DNA of 64,000 nt, taken from positions 175,185-239,184 of the forward strand of contig NZ_PVWK01000017.1 of NCBI RefSeq assembly GCF_003003795.1. Direction: 5' to 3'. The DNA is from Stenomitos frigidus ULC18 (GTDB lineage: Bacteria > Cyanobacteriota > Cyanobacteriia > Leptolyngbyales > Leptolyngbyaceae). The notes beneath the pieces are model-generated. The model made no database searches and had not been told where the DNA came from. It worked only from the letters and a program-made list of their open reading frames with translations. Positions 53,987-63,420 of the stretch are shown here, one piece after another. Positions within the stretch are counted from its first letter, which is position 1, and each line of letters opens with the position of its first letter. A program made the position numbers and the translations under genes.

Positions 53987-56323
53987 ATGGCAGAAGAGTT
54001 CGATAAGCGTTCTCTCAGTGAACGAGACATCTGCACAAAGTACATTACTCCCAGCATCGTGGGGGCTGGATGGAATGTGCAGACCCAGATCCGGGAAGAA
54101 GTGACGTTTACGAAGGGACGAGTTAACCCCAAAGGTAAACTGGTCAGTCGGGGAGAGTCGAAGCGGGCAGATTACATTCTTTACTTCAAGCCCAACATTC
54201 CTTTGGCGATCGTGGAGGCGAAGGACAATAACCACGGCATCGGCGACGGGATGCAGCAGGCACTCACCTATGCCGAGATTATGGGTATTCCCTTCGTCTA
54301 CAGTTCTAATGGGGATGCCTTTTTGGAGCACGATCGCACGGGCAATGCAGCCCAAGTCGAACGAGAATTTGCCCTCAATGAGTTTCCCTCGCCGGAGCAA
54401 TTGTGGCAGCGGTACTGCATCTGGAAAGGGATTGCGCCTGAAATTGAGCCGATCGTGACCCAGGATTACTACTTTGATGGGAGTGGTAAAGAACCCCGAT
54501 ACTATCAACTCAACGCGATTAATCAGACGATCGAGGCGATCGCCAAAGGGCAAAACCGCATTCTTTTGGTCATGGCAACGGGAACGGGCAAGACTTTTAC
54601 GGCATTTCAAATTATCTGGCGCTTGTGGCGATCGGGTGCGAAGAAACGGATTTTGTTTCTGGCTGACCGCAATATTCTGATCGACCAGACGAAAACGAAC
54701 GACTTTAAGCCGTTTGGGTCGGCGATGACCAAAATTACTAAAAGGCAAGCGGATAAGTCGTTTGAGATTTATCTGTCGCTGTATCAAGCTGTTTCGGGGA
54801 CGACGGAAGCGCAGGACATTTACAAGCAGTTTTCCCGCAACTTCTTTGACCTGGTGATTATCGATGAGTGTCACCGGGGCAGTGCGGCGGAAGATTCGGC
54901 ATGGCGAGAGATCCTGGAGTATTTTGAATCGGCAACTCAGATTGGTTTGACGGCAACACCCAGAGAAACCAAAGAGATTTCCAACATTGAGTATTTTGGG
55001 GAGTCGCTCTATACCTACTCGCTCAAGCAGGGCATTGAGGACGGTTTTCTGGCTCCCTATAAAGTGGTGAAGATTGACATTGACAAAGACCTGGAAGGAT
55101 GGCAACCGCAACCGGGACAAAAGGACAAGTATGGGCGGGAGATTGAGGATCGAATCTACAACCAGAAGGACATCGATCGCTATATTGTCTTCGAGAAACG
55201 CATTGAACTGGTTGCCCAGCGCATCACGCAGTTTTTGCAGGAGAGCGGCGACCCTTACATGAAGACGATCGTCTTTTGTGAGGATATCGACCATGCGGAA
55301 CGGATGCGAAAAGCGCTGGTGAACGAGAATGCGGCACTGGTTGCCCAGAATCGTAAGTACATCATGCGGATTACGGGGGATGAGAATGAGGGCAAGGCAG
55401 AGCTGGATAACTTCATTGCTCCTTACGAAACCCATCCAGTCATTGTCACAACCTCCAGGCTGATGACCACGGGCATTGATGCTCAAACCTGCAAGCTGAT
55501 TGTGCTCGATCGCCGCATCCAGTCCATGACTGAGTTCAAGCAAATTATTGGACGGGGCACTCGCATTAACGAGGAGTACCACAAGCTGTACTTCACCATC
55601 ATGGACTTCAAGAAGGCGACCGAGTTGTTCTACGACCCGGACTTTGATGGCGATCCGGTGCAGATTTATGAACCGAAAACGGGAGAGCCTACCGTTCCAC
55701 CCGCTGAAGACGTTGGGGAAGAGGTGGTGATCGTTGGTCCCACGACTGGCAGCAACAGGCGCGTGAAGTATGTAGTGGCAACTGAAGGCGCAGGCATTGT
55801 ACGGGAACGGGTGCAGTATTACGGCCCTGATGGTAGGTTGATCACCGAGTCGATTAAGGACTTTACTCGTAAGACGGTGCGCCAGGAGTTTGCGTCGCTG
55901 GATGCCTTCCTCAAGCGCTGGAGTGAGGCCGCGCAGAAGCAAGAGATTTTGAGGGCATTGGAGGAGCGGGGTGTTCTGCTAGAGGCGCTGGCAGAGGAAG
56001 TCGGTAAAGACTTCGATTCGTTTGACCTGATTTGCCATGTCGCGTTTGATCAGCCGCCGTTGAGCCGCAGAGAACGGGCGGAACAGGTTCGCAAGCGCGA
56101 TTACTTTACGAAATACGGAGAGCAAGTCAGAGACGTTTTGGCTGCCCTTCTGAATAAGTATGCCGATGAGGGCATTGAAAACATCGAGGATATTAATGTT
56201 CTGAAAGTTCAACCGATGAATCGATTGGGCACACCGACTGAGATTATCAAGCGATTTGGGAGCAGGCAAGCGTACTTCCAGGCAGTTCAGGAGATGACTG
56301 CAGAGCTCTACAAGGTTGCATGA
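53987..56323 (+). CDS. hsdR: Type I restriction enzyme, R subunit (HsdR)
   Basis: A 778-aa protein of the EcoEI-type short R subunits. The N-terminal nuclease domain has [20 protein letters not shown] (Asp and ExK of PD-(D/E)XK, about residues 60-84). Motor motifs are [14 protein letters not shown] (Walker A, about 196-209), [10 protein letters not shown] (DEAH-like box), [11 protein letters not shown] (motif III) and [12 protein letters not shown] (motif VI). The last 110 residues match the EcoEI R C-terminal domain ([20 protein letters not shown]). It cuts unmethylated DNA after translocation, with HsdM and HsdS. It starts 167 bp after cvkR and is the first gene of the cargo locus. A 672-codon open frame on the opposite strand (53924-55942) is a shadow. 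Confidence 0.93.
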   Translation: MAEEFDKRSLSERDICTKYITPSIVGAGWNVQTQIREEVTFTKGRVNPKGKLVSRGESKRADYILYFKPNIPLAIVEAKDNNHGIGDGMQQALTYAEIMGIPFVYSSNGDAFLEHDRTGNAAQVEREFALNEFPSPEQLWQRYCIWKGIAPEIEPIVTQDYYFDGSGKEPRYYQLNAINQTIEAIAKGQNRILLVMATGTGKTFTAFQIIWRLWRSGAKKRILFLADRNILIDQTKTNDFKPFGSAMTKITKRQADKSFEIYLSLYQAVSGTTEAQDIYKQFSRNFFDLVIIDECHRGSAAEDSAWREILEYFESATQIGLTATPRETKEISNIEYFGESLYTYSLKQGIEDGFLAPYKVVKIDIDKDLEGWQPQPGQKDKYGREIEDRIYNQKDIDRYIVFEKRIELVAQRITQFLQESGDPYMKTIVFCEDIDHAERMRKALVNENAALVAQNRKYIMRITGDENEGKAELDNFIAPYETHPVIVTTSRLMTTGIDAQTCKLIVLDRRIQSMTEFKQIIGRGTRINEEYHKLYFTIMDFKKATELFYDPDFDGDPVQIYEPKTGEPTVPPAEDVGEEVVIVGPTTGSNRRVKYVVATEGAGIVRERVQYYGPDGRLITESIKDFTRKTVRQEFASLDAFLKRWSEAAQKQEILRALEERGVLLEALAEEVGKDFDSFDLICHVAFDQPPLSRRERAEQVRKRDYFTKYGEQVRDVLAALLNKYADEGIENIEDINVLKVQPMNRLGTPTEIIKRFGSRQAYFQAVQEMTAELYKVA

Positions 56324-56365
56324 TATAACATCCTAGTGGAAAGATCGGCAAGCGCTCAGGATATC

Positions 56366-56443
56366 ATGGCATCAATTGCCAATTGGCTTTTTGGTAAAGA
56401 CACATCTTCTAAATTTAATTTTCTTAGTAAATCTTATGGGTGA
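56366..56443 (+). CDS. Possible 25-codon leader ORF overlapping the next gene
   Basis: The ATG at 56366 starts MASIANWLFGKDTSSKFNFL and ends TGA at 56441-56443, overlapping the ATG of the membrane protein gene (56436) in TATGGGTGA. An overlapping short frame of this sort could couple translation or act as a tiny amphipathic peptide. No homology is claimed and it may be chance. Confidence 0.25.
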   Translation: MASIANWLFGKDTSSKFNFLSKSYG

Positions 56444-57506
56444 CTTGACTGAAAATAGTAATTCTTCTATCCAACTTGACGATGTGATTCGCAAGATACA
56501 AGATGCCTCTCTCGCAGACACACTATTTGATCATGATTTTCAAGAGGAAGTTGCCAAAGTACTTCGTGTTACCTGTCAACTAAAGAGTGATTTATTAATT
56601 GCAGAAGATCAAGGGGACAAGGTTAAGCAGCGAAGATTAGAGGCGGTGATTCCTGGTCTTGAAGTTGCTGCGTGTGCAGTGCATAAAAAACCAAACAGAG
56701 CTTTAGTTCGGGATATCAGACGTGACACAGAGTTTGTACTTCGTCAGATTGAAAGTCCGTTTTGGGGTAGAGCCAACAATTTTTTCAAGACCTTCTTGTA
56801 TTCAACAGAAACTCATACAAAAGTTGTTGTCGGCCTTTTCGGTGCCTTACCTGTTCACCTGATAACTCCTATTATTTTGGTTGTCCTTCTAGGGGGGGCT
56901 ACTGAGTGGTTAAAGGCTCATGGTGTTGTCGCACCTCGACCAACTACACCCACTCCCTCCGCTTCAACCAGTTCTCAAAAAGCGCCTGAAAACGGACCTA
57001 AGCAACCTGAACCTGCTCCCTCCGCTTTAGCCAGTCCTCAAAAAGCGTCTGAAAACGTTCTAAAAAGATTGACTGAAGATGAGTTTAGCGAAACCGTAGC
57101 CTTTCTAATTATGTCTGCAATGGCAGGAGCGACTGGCAGTGTGGTGAGTATTATGCTGCGGCTCGACCAATACCAAAATCAGAAGTATAGGGAAACGTTG
57201 CTACCCGTCTTCGTTGGAGCCTTTAAACCAGCAATCGGTGCCTTTCTAGGAATTTTCGTATTTGCGCTGATTAGCTCTACACTGCTACCTATCACTGTTT
57301 CCAAGGATGAGTCGAAGCCAGTGAATCGGTGGTTAGCGTTTATGGCGATCGCGTTCGTCGTAGGTTTCAGTGAACGGTTTGCGAATGATCTGATCAGCCA
57401 AGCAGAGCAAATCGTACCTGGAAAAAATCCACCTGGAAAGAGCTTGTCATCCTCGGAGGATGAACTCATTGCTCACTCTGAACACAAGCCAAAGGATACC
57501 AATTAA
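56436..57506 (+). CDS. Membrane protein within the hsd locus, unknown function
   Basis: The start is placed at ATG 56436 (MGDLTENSNSSIQLDDVIRK), giving 356 aa; the longer TTG start at 56376 is unlikely. Residues 1-130 are soluble and helical. Four hydrophobic segments follow: VVVGLFGALPVHLITPIILV, ETVAFLIMSAMAGATGSVVS, FKPAIGAFLGIFVFALISST and LAFMAIAFVVGFSERF. Between the first and second is a Pro/Ser/Ala-rich linker containing a near-duplicate of about 19 residues (ASTSSQKAPEN and ALASPQKASEN). It sits between hsdR and hsdM, 3 bp before hsdM, so it is co-transcribed. It may be an added membrane effector or unrelated cargo. Confidence 0.7.
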   Translation: MGDLTENSNSSIQLDDVIRKIQDASLADTLFDHDFQEEVAKVLRVTCQLKSDLLIAEDQGDKVKQRRLEAVIPGLEVAACAVHKKPNRALVRDIRRDTEFVLRQIESPFWGRANNFFKTFLYSTETHTKVVVGLFGALPVHLITPIILVVLLGGATEWLKAHGVVAPRPTTPTPSASTSSQKAPENGPKQPEPAPSALASPQKASENVLKRLTEDEFSETVAFLIMSAMAGATGSVVSIMLRLDQYQNQKYRETLLPVFVGAFKPAIGAFLGIFVFALISSTLLPITVSKDESKPVNRWLAFMAIAFVVGFSERFANDLISQAEQIVPGKNPPGKSLSSSEDELIAHSEHKPKDTN

Positions 57507-57509
57507 ACG

Positions 57510-58952
57510 ATGTCTATCAGCACCACTATTAAGACCATTCAGGACATCATGCGGAAGGATGCCGGGGTGGATGGTGATGCTCAGCGCATTAGCCAACTGG
57601 TGTGGATGCTGTTTTTGAAGGTGTTTGATGCTCAGGAGGAAGAGTATGAGCTGATGCGGGATGCCTATCACTCACCGATCCCAGAGGCATTACGCTGGCG
57701 GAACTGGGCAACGGATGCGGAGGGCATGACTGGGGAAACTCTGCTGGACTTTGTAGATAATGTCTTGTTTAAGGCGCTGAAGGAATTGCCGATCGGTCCC
57801 GGAACCGACCCACGCGCCAAGGTGGTGCGGGATGTGTTTGAGGATGCCTACAACTACATGAAAAACGGCACCCTTCTGCGGCAGGTGATTAACAAGCTGA
57901 ATGAGGTGGACTTTAACTCGGCGAAAGACCGTCATCTGTTTGGCGACATCTACGAAAAGATTCTCAAGGACTTGCAGAGTGCGGGCAATGCGGGGGAGTA
58001 CTACACGCCTCGCGCAGTTACGCAGTTCATGGTGACGATGACCGATCCCAAGCTGGGCGAGACGGTGTTTGACCCTGCTTGCGGCACGGGTGGCTTCCTC
58101 ACCAGTACGCTGGAGCATGTTCGCACGCATTATGTGAAGACGGCAGAAGATGAGGAGACGCTGCAACGATCGCTCAAAGGCTTTGAAAAGAAACCCCTGC
58201 CCCATCTACTCTGCATCACCAACCTGCTGCTGCATGGGGTGGATGTGCCTCCGGTGAAGCATGACAACACGCTAGCGCGACCGCTACGGGATTACTCCAC
58301 TCGGGAAAAGGTGCAGGTGATTGTCACCAACCCGCCCTTTGGTGGCATGGAGGAGGACGGCATTGAGAACAATTTTGACTCTTTCAAGACACGGGAAACG
58401 GCAGACCTGTTTCTAGTGCTGATTATGCACCTGTTAGAGGATGGCGGCAGAGGGGCAATCGTCCTGCCCGATGGCACGCTGTTTGGCGAGGGTGTGAAGA
58501 CGCGGATTAAGGAAAAGCTGCTGCAAGAGTGCAATCTGCATACGATCGTTCGGTTGCCCAATGGCGTGTTTAACCCCTACACGGGCATCAAGACGAATCT
58601 GCTATTTTTCACAAAGGGAGAGCCAACCACAGAAGTCTGGTACTACGAGCACCCCTATCCCACCGGGTACAAGTCCTACAACAAAACGAAGCCGATTCGG
58701 TTTGAGGAGTTTGAGCCAGAGCAAGCCTGGTGGCACAACCGGGAGGAGACGGAGTTTGCCTGGAAGGTATCGGTAGAAACGATCAAGGCGAACAACTACA
58801 ACCTGGACATCAAGAACCCGCATCGGGTGGATGTGGCACACGCTGACCTGGAGGAAATGCTGGAGGCCCATCAGACGCTGCTGAAGGAGTTGGATGAGGT
58901 GCGGAGTAAGCTGAAGTTTGAGTTGAAGGCGTCGCTGGAACGGCAGGAGTAA
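57510..58952 (+). CDS. hsdM: Type I DNA adenine methyltransferase subunit (HsdM)
   Basis: A 480-aa N6-adenine methyltransferase. The N-terminal HsdM helical domain (about residues 8-135) is followed by SAGNAGEYYTPRAVTQFMV, FDPACGTGGFLT (motif I, SAM binding) and VIVTNPPFGG (motif IV NPPF catalytic site). The C-terminal end is a coiled helix (LEEMLEAHQTLLKELDEVRSK) that contacts HsdS. It methylates one adenine in each half of the HsdS-specified target. The gene follows the membrane protein with 3 bp between, and an MNT/HEPN pair separates it from hsdS. Confidence 0.94.
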   Translation: MSISTTIKTIQDIMRKDAGVDGDAQRISQLVWMLFLKVFDAQEEEYELMRDAYHSPIPEALRWRNWATDAEGMTGETLLDFVDNVLFKALKELPIGPGTDPRAKVVRDVFEDAYNYMKNGTLLRQVINKLNEVDFNSAKDRHLFGDIYEKILKDLQSAGNAGEYYTPRAVTQFMVTMTDPKLGETVFDPACGTGGFLTSTLEHVRTHYVKTAEDEETLQRSLKGFEKKPLPHLLCITNLLLHGVDVPPVKHDNTLARPLRDYSTREKVQVIVTNPPFGGMEEDGIENNFDSFKTRETADLFLVLIMHLLEDGGRGAIVLPDGTLFGEGVKTRIKEKLLQECNLHTIVRLPNGVFNPYTGIKTNLLFFTKGEPTTEVWYYEHPYPTGYKSYNKTKPIRFEEFEPEQAWWHNREETEFAWKVSVETIKANNYNLDIKNPHRVDVAHADLEEMLEAHQTLLKELDEVRSKLKFELKASLERQE

Positions 58953-58956
58953 CGAG

Positions 58957-59247
58957 ATGGAGCGATCGCATGTTCTGAACATTATTGCGGCACACCAGGA
59001 GTCCTTGAAAAATCTGGGGGTGAAATCCCTGGAGTTGTTTGGTTCGGTTGCCCGAAATGAGGCAACAGCGACGAGTGATGCCGATTTTTTGGTGGAGTTT
59101 TCGACGGAGGCTGGTTTATTTGAGCTATTTCGGGTGCAGCATTACCTGGAGGAAATTTTGGGGTGTGCAGTGGATTTGGGGACAAAAGATTCCCTACGGG
59201 AACACCTGAGAGAACCTGTGCTGAAGGATGTGATCCGTGCCCTCTAG
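58957..59247 (+). CDS. mntA: MNT-type nucleotidyltransferase (antitoxin of HEPN/MNT pair)
   Basis: A 96-aa minimal nucleotidyltransferase. It has the GSxxR turn in LELFGSVARNEA and SDADFLVEF with the metal-binding Asp pair. In HEPN/MNT systems this enzyme modifies the HEPN RNase (HepT) with AMP and so neutralises it. It overlaps the hepT start by 11 bp. The partner here carries a stop codon, so the antitoxin may be without its target. The pair is inserted between hsdM and hsdS, a common position in type I loci. Confidence 0.85.
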   Translation: MERSHVLNIIAAHQESLKNLGVKSLELFGSVARNEATATSDADFLVEFSTEAGLFELFRVQHYLEEILGCAVDLGTKDSLREHLREPVLKDVIRAL

Positions 59248-59581
59248 AGATTGGCAACTGCGAGTAAGTGATATCCTGAATGCGATCGCCAACATTCAAC
59301 AACTGACAGCAGACATCAGCTTTGAGAAATTTGCGGAAAATCAACTGGTGGCAAAAGCAGTTCTCTATGATTTTGTTGTGATTGGGGAAGCTGCAATCAA
59401 TATTCCAACTGAAGTGCAGGTGAAATATCCCGATATTCCCTAGCGATTCATGAGCAATATGCGAAATGTGATTGTCCATGAATATTTTCAGGTAAATTTG
59501 ATGATTGTCTGGAACACGGCACAAAACAACCTGCCGCCTCTAATTGCCCTGCTAGAAGCATTGCTACATAAAGAAGGATGA
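59237..59581 (+). pseudogene. hepT: hepT, HEPN toxin gene with amber stop before the catalytic motif
   Basis: A GTG start at 59237 gives VPSRDWQLRVSDILNAIANI, a normal HepT N-terminus. A TAG at 59441-59443 follows KYPDIP, where HepT proteins have Trp (PW-R), suggesting TGG to TAG. The same frame then continues RFMSNMRNVIVHEYFQVNL to a TGA at 59579-59581. The HEPN RNase motif RNVIVH lies after the stop, so the truncated 68-aa product should be inactive. The true end overlaps the hsdS ATG by four bases. Confidence 0.85.
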
Positions 59582-61200
59582 GAGGAATGAACGTAGAAAC
59601 GTTTTTTGAGAATTTTGAATTACTGACTAATGCCTCAAATGCAGTTGATAAACTGAGGGAAGTTGTTTTGCAGTTAGCTGTACGAGGAAAATTAGTTTCT
59701 CAAGATTCAGAAGATGAATCAGCTTCATTGCTTTTACAAAAAGTACAAGCTAGGAAAGAGTTTCTGATTAAAGAGGGGAAAATTAAGAAGATAAAAGAAT
59801 CTAAACTAACTATTGATGTTGATGACATCATATTTTCTCTTCCTAATGGATGGTGTTGGGAAAATCTTTCAAAATTGGTGCTTCAAATTAAAAGGGGGCC
59901 GTCCTTAAAATGTAACCAGGAAGGATTAGGAATTAGATACATTACGTCTGGAAATTTACTAAATGGAAAACTAGATTTAAGCGCTGATTTTAAATTTTTA
60001 GATGGATTTGATAAAATCTATTCTTGCCGTTTGTATCCTGGCGACGTTATTCTAAACTGTGTTAATAGTTTGGAAAAACTTGGCAAATCTGCAGTTTTTA
60101 GAGAAGAGCACGGAGATGCAATTGTAGGATTTAACAACTATGCTCTTGAATTACCCAAGGATTTGATATTTCCAGACTATATTCAAATTTTTTTTCAGTC
60201 TTTTGTATTCAAAAAGCAGCTAGTTCCTCTAACTAAGGAAGCTATCAACCAAGCTAGTATCGCTACAAGAGAAGTTAATTCATTTATATTGCCTATTCCA
60301 CCGTTTGCTGAACAGAAGCGGATTGTGGAGAAATGCGATCGCCTCCTCATTGTCTGTGACGAAATCGAAAAACGGCAGCAGCAACGGCAAGCAAGCCTCC
60401 TCAAAATGAACGAAGGTGCAATTTTTCAACTCCTCACCGCCCAAACCCCCGACGACTTCCACCACCACTGGCAGCGCATCTGCAACAACTTCGACCTGCT
60501 CTACAGCATTCCCGAAACCATTCCCAAACTCCGTCAGGCAATCCTGCAACTGGCTATGCAGGGACTATTTGTAACTGAAAAAGCCAATAATGAACAGAAT
60601 GCACTTTCTCAGCCCCAGAAAGTATCTAACTTTGTAAAGGTCTTAAACGGGTATGCTTTCAAGAGTGAGTGGTTTCTAGTTAACGGAATAAAGCTTTTGC
60701 GTAATGCAAACATCGGTCACGGTTTCTTGCGTTGGGATGACACTGCTAGAATCTCGCCCGAACAAGCATCAGAATTTCAAAGATTTAAGCTCGGCGAAGG
60801 AGATATTGTTATATCTCTTGATCGTCCAATTATTAATACTGGGTTAAAGCTTGCAAAAGTTAGCAAAAATGACCTGCCGTGCCTTCTATTACAGCGTGTC
60901 GGCAAGTTTGAGTTCTTAACGAATGAAGTTGATTCTGACTATTTTTTCTGGTGGCTCCAATCCCCAATTTTCATAAACTCTATTGATCCTGGTAGAAGCA
61001 ATGGGGTACCACACATCTCGTCGAAGCAGATCGAAGCAATTCCTTTTAATCCACCACCCCTCGCTGAACAAAAACGCATTGTCGCCAAAGTCGATTCCCT
61101 TCTTTCCCTCTGCGATGCCCTGGAAGCCAAACTCAAAGCCGCCCGCGACAGCAGCACCACCCTGATGGAAGTCGCCGCACGACAGATTTTAGTCGCTTGA
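59578..61200 (+). CDS. hsdS: Type I restriction specificity subunit (HsdS)
   Basis: A 540-aa protein with two target-recognition domains. The first, about residues 80-235, runs from LPNGWCWENLSKLVLQIKRG to the conserved PIPPFAEQKRIVEKCDRLL helix. The second, about 340-490, ends in PPPLAEQKRIVAKVDSLLSL. Each TRD is followed by a long conserved helix that sets the spacing between half-sites. The start at 59578 (MRGMNVETFFENFELL) overlaps the true hepT end; ATG 59587 is possible. Part of its 3' end is duplicated at 62386-62502. It gives the enzyme its bipartite target; the target cannot be read from sequence. Confidence 0.92.
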   Translation: MRGMNVETFFENFELLTNASNAVDKLREVVLQLAVRGKLVSQDSEDESASLLLQKVQARKEFLIKEGKIKKIKESKLTIDVDDIIFSLPNGWCWENLSKLVLQIKRGPSLKCNQEGLGIRYITSGNLLNGKLDLSADFKFLDGFDKIYSCRLYPGDVILNCVNSLEKLGKSAVFREEHGDAIVGFNNYALELPKDLIFPDYIQIFFQSFVFKKQLVPLTKEAINQASIATREVNSFILPIPPFAEQKRIVEKCDRLLIVCDEIEKRQQQRQASLLKMNEGAIFQLLTAQTPDDFHHHWQRICNNFDLLYSIPETIPKLRQAILQLAMQGLFVTEKANNEQNALSQPQKVSNFVKVLNGYAFKSEWFLVNGIKLLRNANIGHGFLRWDDTARISPEQASEFQRFKLGEGDIVISLDRPIINTGLKLAKVSKNDLPCLLLQRVGKFEFLTNEVDSDYFFWWLQSPIFINSIDPGRSNGVPHISSKQIEAIPFNPPPLAEQKRIVAKVDSLLSLCDALEAKLKAARDSSTTLMEVAARQILVA

Positions 61201-61229
61201 TTCCACGCTCTTGAAATTAGGACCTAACC

Positions 61230-62285
61230 TTGCAAGCCGACCAGTTTCACCAACTCCTAGACGCCTTCAAAAGCCTGCCATCTCCGATTAAAGACCCAAC
61301 CTTCATGGAGATTGCAGGCTATCCCCATTACGAAAACGTCTGTAGCAACATCCTGGCATTTTATTTTCAACCTGACGCCCCTCATGGCTTATCTGACCTA
61401 TGCCTCAAGGCACTAATGTCTTTAGCGTCTGACTACGAGCCACAGTCAAACGTTACTGTCGAACGGGAAGTTGCAACCAAAGCCGGAAACCGTATCGACA
61501 TCCTGATTCAATCAGACACGCACCTGATTGCGATCGAGAATAAGATCTACCACTCAGCCGTGAATCCATTTCACGACTACGCATCCTTCCTGCAACAGCA
61601 ACGCTCTCACCGTAAGTTGACCACGTTTCTCCTCAGCCTCTATCCCGTAGGAGACCAAAATCTGCATGGCTTCATTCCCATCCAGTATGCCGATTTCTTC
61701 TCCAAACTTCGCCCACTGATGGGAGATTACCTCGTCGGAGCCAATACCAAATTCCTGATTTCACTTACCGACTTTATGGAAACGATCGAAAACCTAATGA
61801 GGGGGTCAATAATGGATGAAAGTATGTTCAACCTATTCAACGAGAGAGGTAGCGAAATTGTTGCTCTGCTGGAAGAAGTTAACAAATTTAAGGCAGAGCT
61901 ACGTAAAAAAGTGTCTGAATTGGGAAGCCTGATCGACTATCAGAACAAACCCGTAGAGATTAAGCAGTGGTACTACCGCAAAGAACGAGCACTTTTAGAT
62001 GTTTTAGTTCATGAAATTTATCTACCAAATAGCTTTGTAGTCGCAATAGACTGCGTACTAACAGTAGAAGGTTGGAAAATTGGGGGGTATGAAAGAAAGG
62101 GGGATTTTGAAAGCGCGCGCGCACTCTTTAACAACCTTCAAATCCCTCTCAAACAGAACTCCAACAGCGGAAATAGGTTAGAGCACATTACAACATATCC
62201 TTACAACGAACCACTAACCACTATTCAGACAGTTGCTCAAGACTGGATTGATAAGATTGCAGCTACACAAGTCCCTCAATCATGA
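61230..62285 (+). CDS. PD-(D/E)XK nuclease superfamily protein (PDDEXK_4-like)
   Basis: A TTG start at 61230 is chosen because the conserved FMEIAGYPHYENVCSNILAF begins near residue 25, leaving no room for the first ATG at 61305. The core RIDILIQSDTHLIAIENKIY carries the Asp and the ExK of the nuclease fold. HGLSDLCLKALMSL before it and PFHDYASFLQQQ after it fit the PDDEXK_4 family often found in defence islands. The C-terminal half is unassigned. It lies 29 bp after hsdS and is flanked on the right by a copy of the hsdS 3' end. Confidence 0.8.
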   Translation: MQADQFHQLLDAFKSLPSPIKDPTFMEIAGYPHYENVCSNILAFYFQPDAPHGLSDLCLKALMSLASDYEPQSNVTVEREVATKAGNRIDILIQSDTHLIAIENKIYHSAVNPFHDYASFLQQQRSHRKLTTFLLSLYPVGDQNLHGFIPIQYADFFSKLRPLMGDYLVGANTKFLISLTDFMETIENLMRGSIMDESMFNLFNERGSEIVALLEEVNKFKAELRKKVSELGSLIDYQNKPVEIKQWYYRKERALLDVLVHEIYLPNSFVVAIDCVLTVEGWKIGGYERKGDFESARALFNNLQIPLKQNSNSGNRLEHITTYPYNEPLTTIQTVAQDWIDKIAATQVPQS

Positions 62286-62385
62286 ACACAGCAATTACTC
62301 AGCTACCAAGCTAGAAAACTGCTCCAACTTTGCTTGTAAAGTCCCCCAAGTTCCAAGCTGTTGTTCTAGTTTCTGAGTGCACCCC

Positions 62386-62502
62386 CAACAGAAGCGGATT
62401 GTCGCTAAATTCGATGCCCTCCTCTCCCTCTGCGATGCTCTCGAAGTCAAACTCAAAGCCGCTCGCGACAGCAGTAGCACCCTGATGAAAGTTGCAGCAT
62501 GA
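62386..62502 (+). pseudogene. 3' remnant of a second hsdS copy
   Basis: In frame from 62386: QQKRIVAKFDALLSLCDALE, then VKLKAARDSSSTLMKVAA and TGA at 62500-62502. This nearly repeats the last 40 residues of the intact hsdS (61075-61200). Nothing upstream of it up to the nuclease gene is recognisable as hsdS. Confidence 0.88.
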
Positions 62503-62616
62503 CAGGTTTTGTAATATATTGTAGGGGTCGTATATTACATTAAGCTGTTCATCATTCAAACTGGGCATTTAGGAGGCTGAAACCCCTTTCTGGCTTAGAT
62601 CGACTCGAAAATTTAA

Positions 62617-63348
62617 ATGCATAACAGCTTATCAGCTCAGTTAACTTTACTCATGACTCAGCCTTTACTCAAATACAAAGTTGAAATCCCGCTAAATACT
62701 AAAATTAATTATAGTTTGGCAGATGACGATCTCCTTGAGGAGAACGTTGTTCTTCTGCATGAACCAACATCAAAAACACATACTTTGTTTGCAAGGCTTT
62801 CTGATCTTTTTCCTGAAATCAAAGATTTCTTAATTGAATCTTTAATTCTAGAAACATCTTTCTCAGAAGCGCAAGACTTACCAAAGCTCTATCAGGTTGC
62901 ACGAAACCACATTAATCAGTACTTATATATTATTCGATACGTCACGCGCGAAGACTCTGCAACTTTGATTAATAGAGAAGCTTTAGTAACCGAGGTACTT
63001 GATGGTGAAGAGCATCAATATCGCTATCACGAGATTTTTCCACCTCAATCCACAGATAGCATTACGAGAGTACATTTTCTAACAAGAGAAACCTTTGAGT
63101 TTTTACTCAATGCTCCTTCTATAAACTTTGAAAAGTACATCGATATTTTTGTCGATGTGTCTAATCTTCGAGACCCTATTGCACGACTAATTGGTTTTGC
63201 GTCTTTAACTGAGTTAATTAATCATGAAGTAGGCGCAGGAACTATTGTGGTTGATGATTTAGCTAAAGCTGCTCGAAATCTCGTTGCTCATGGATTTGTA
63301 AGTGGACAAACTACTGTCACTTCTCTTAACGACCAATTCAATAAGTAG
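62617..63348 (+). CDS. Unknown protein with C-terminal HEPN-like RxxxxH motif
   Basis: A 243-aa protein from ATG 62617; Met13 (MTQPLLKYKVEIPLNT) is an alternative start. Most of it is helical with no signature. Near the C-terminus is LAKAARNLVAHGFVSGQ, with RNLVAH fitting the Rx4-6H RNase motif of HEPN domains, preceded by a helical bundle. An ApeA- or AbiV-like HEPN role is possible. It follows the hsdS remnant and precedes the IS630 element by about 70 bp, on the same strand as the locus. Confidence 0.6.
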   Translation: MHNSLSAQLTLLMTQPLLKYKVEIPLNTKINYSLADDDLLEENVVLLHEPTSKTHTLFARLSDLFPEIKDFLIESLILETSFSEAQDLPKLYQVARNHINQYLYIIRYVTREDSATLINREALVTEVLDGEEHQYRYHEIFPPQSTDSITRVHFLTRETFEFLLNAPSINFEKYIDIFVDVSNLRDPIARLIGFASLTELINHEVGAGTIVVDDLAKAARNLVAHGFVSGQTTVTSLNDQFNK

Positions 63349-63420
63349 ATCAGGCTTGAAAAGCTCCGGTATGTAAAGTTAGATGGAGGTATCGATTTCA
63401 ACGATTTGGAGGTGCAGCAT

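Noticed and set aside
53924..55942. 672-codon open frame on the minus strand opposite hsdR
   Set aside because: No protein family resemblance, and lies fully antisense to a clearly functional gene. Codon structure of hsdR explains the absence of stops.
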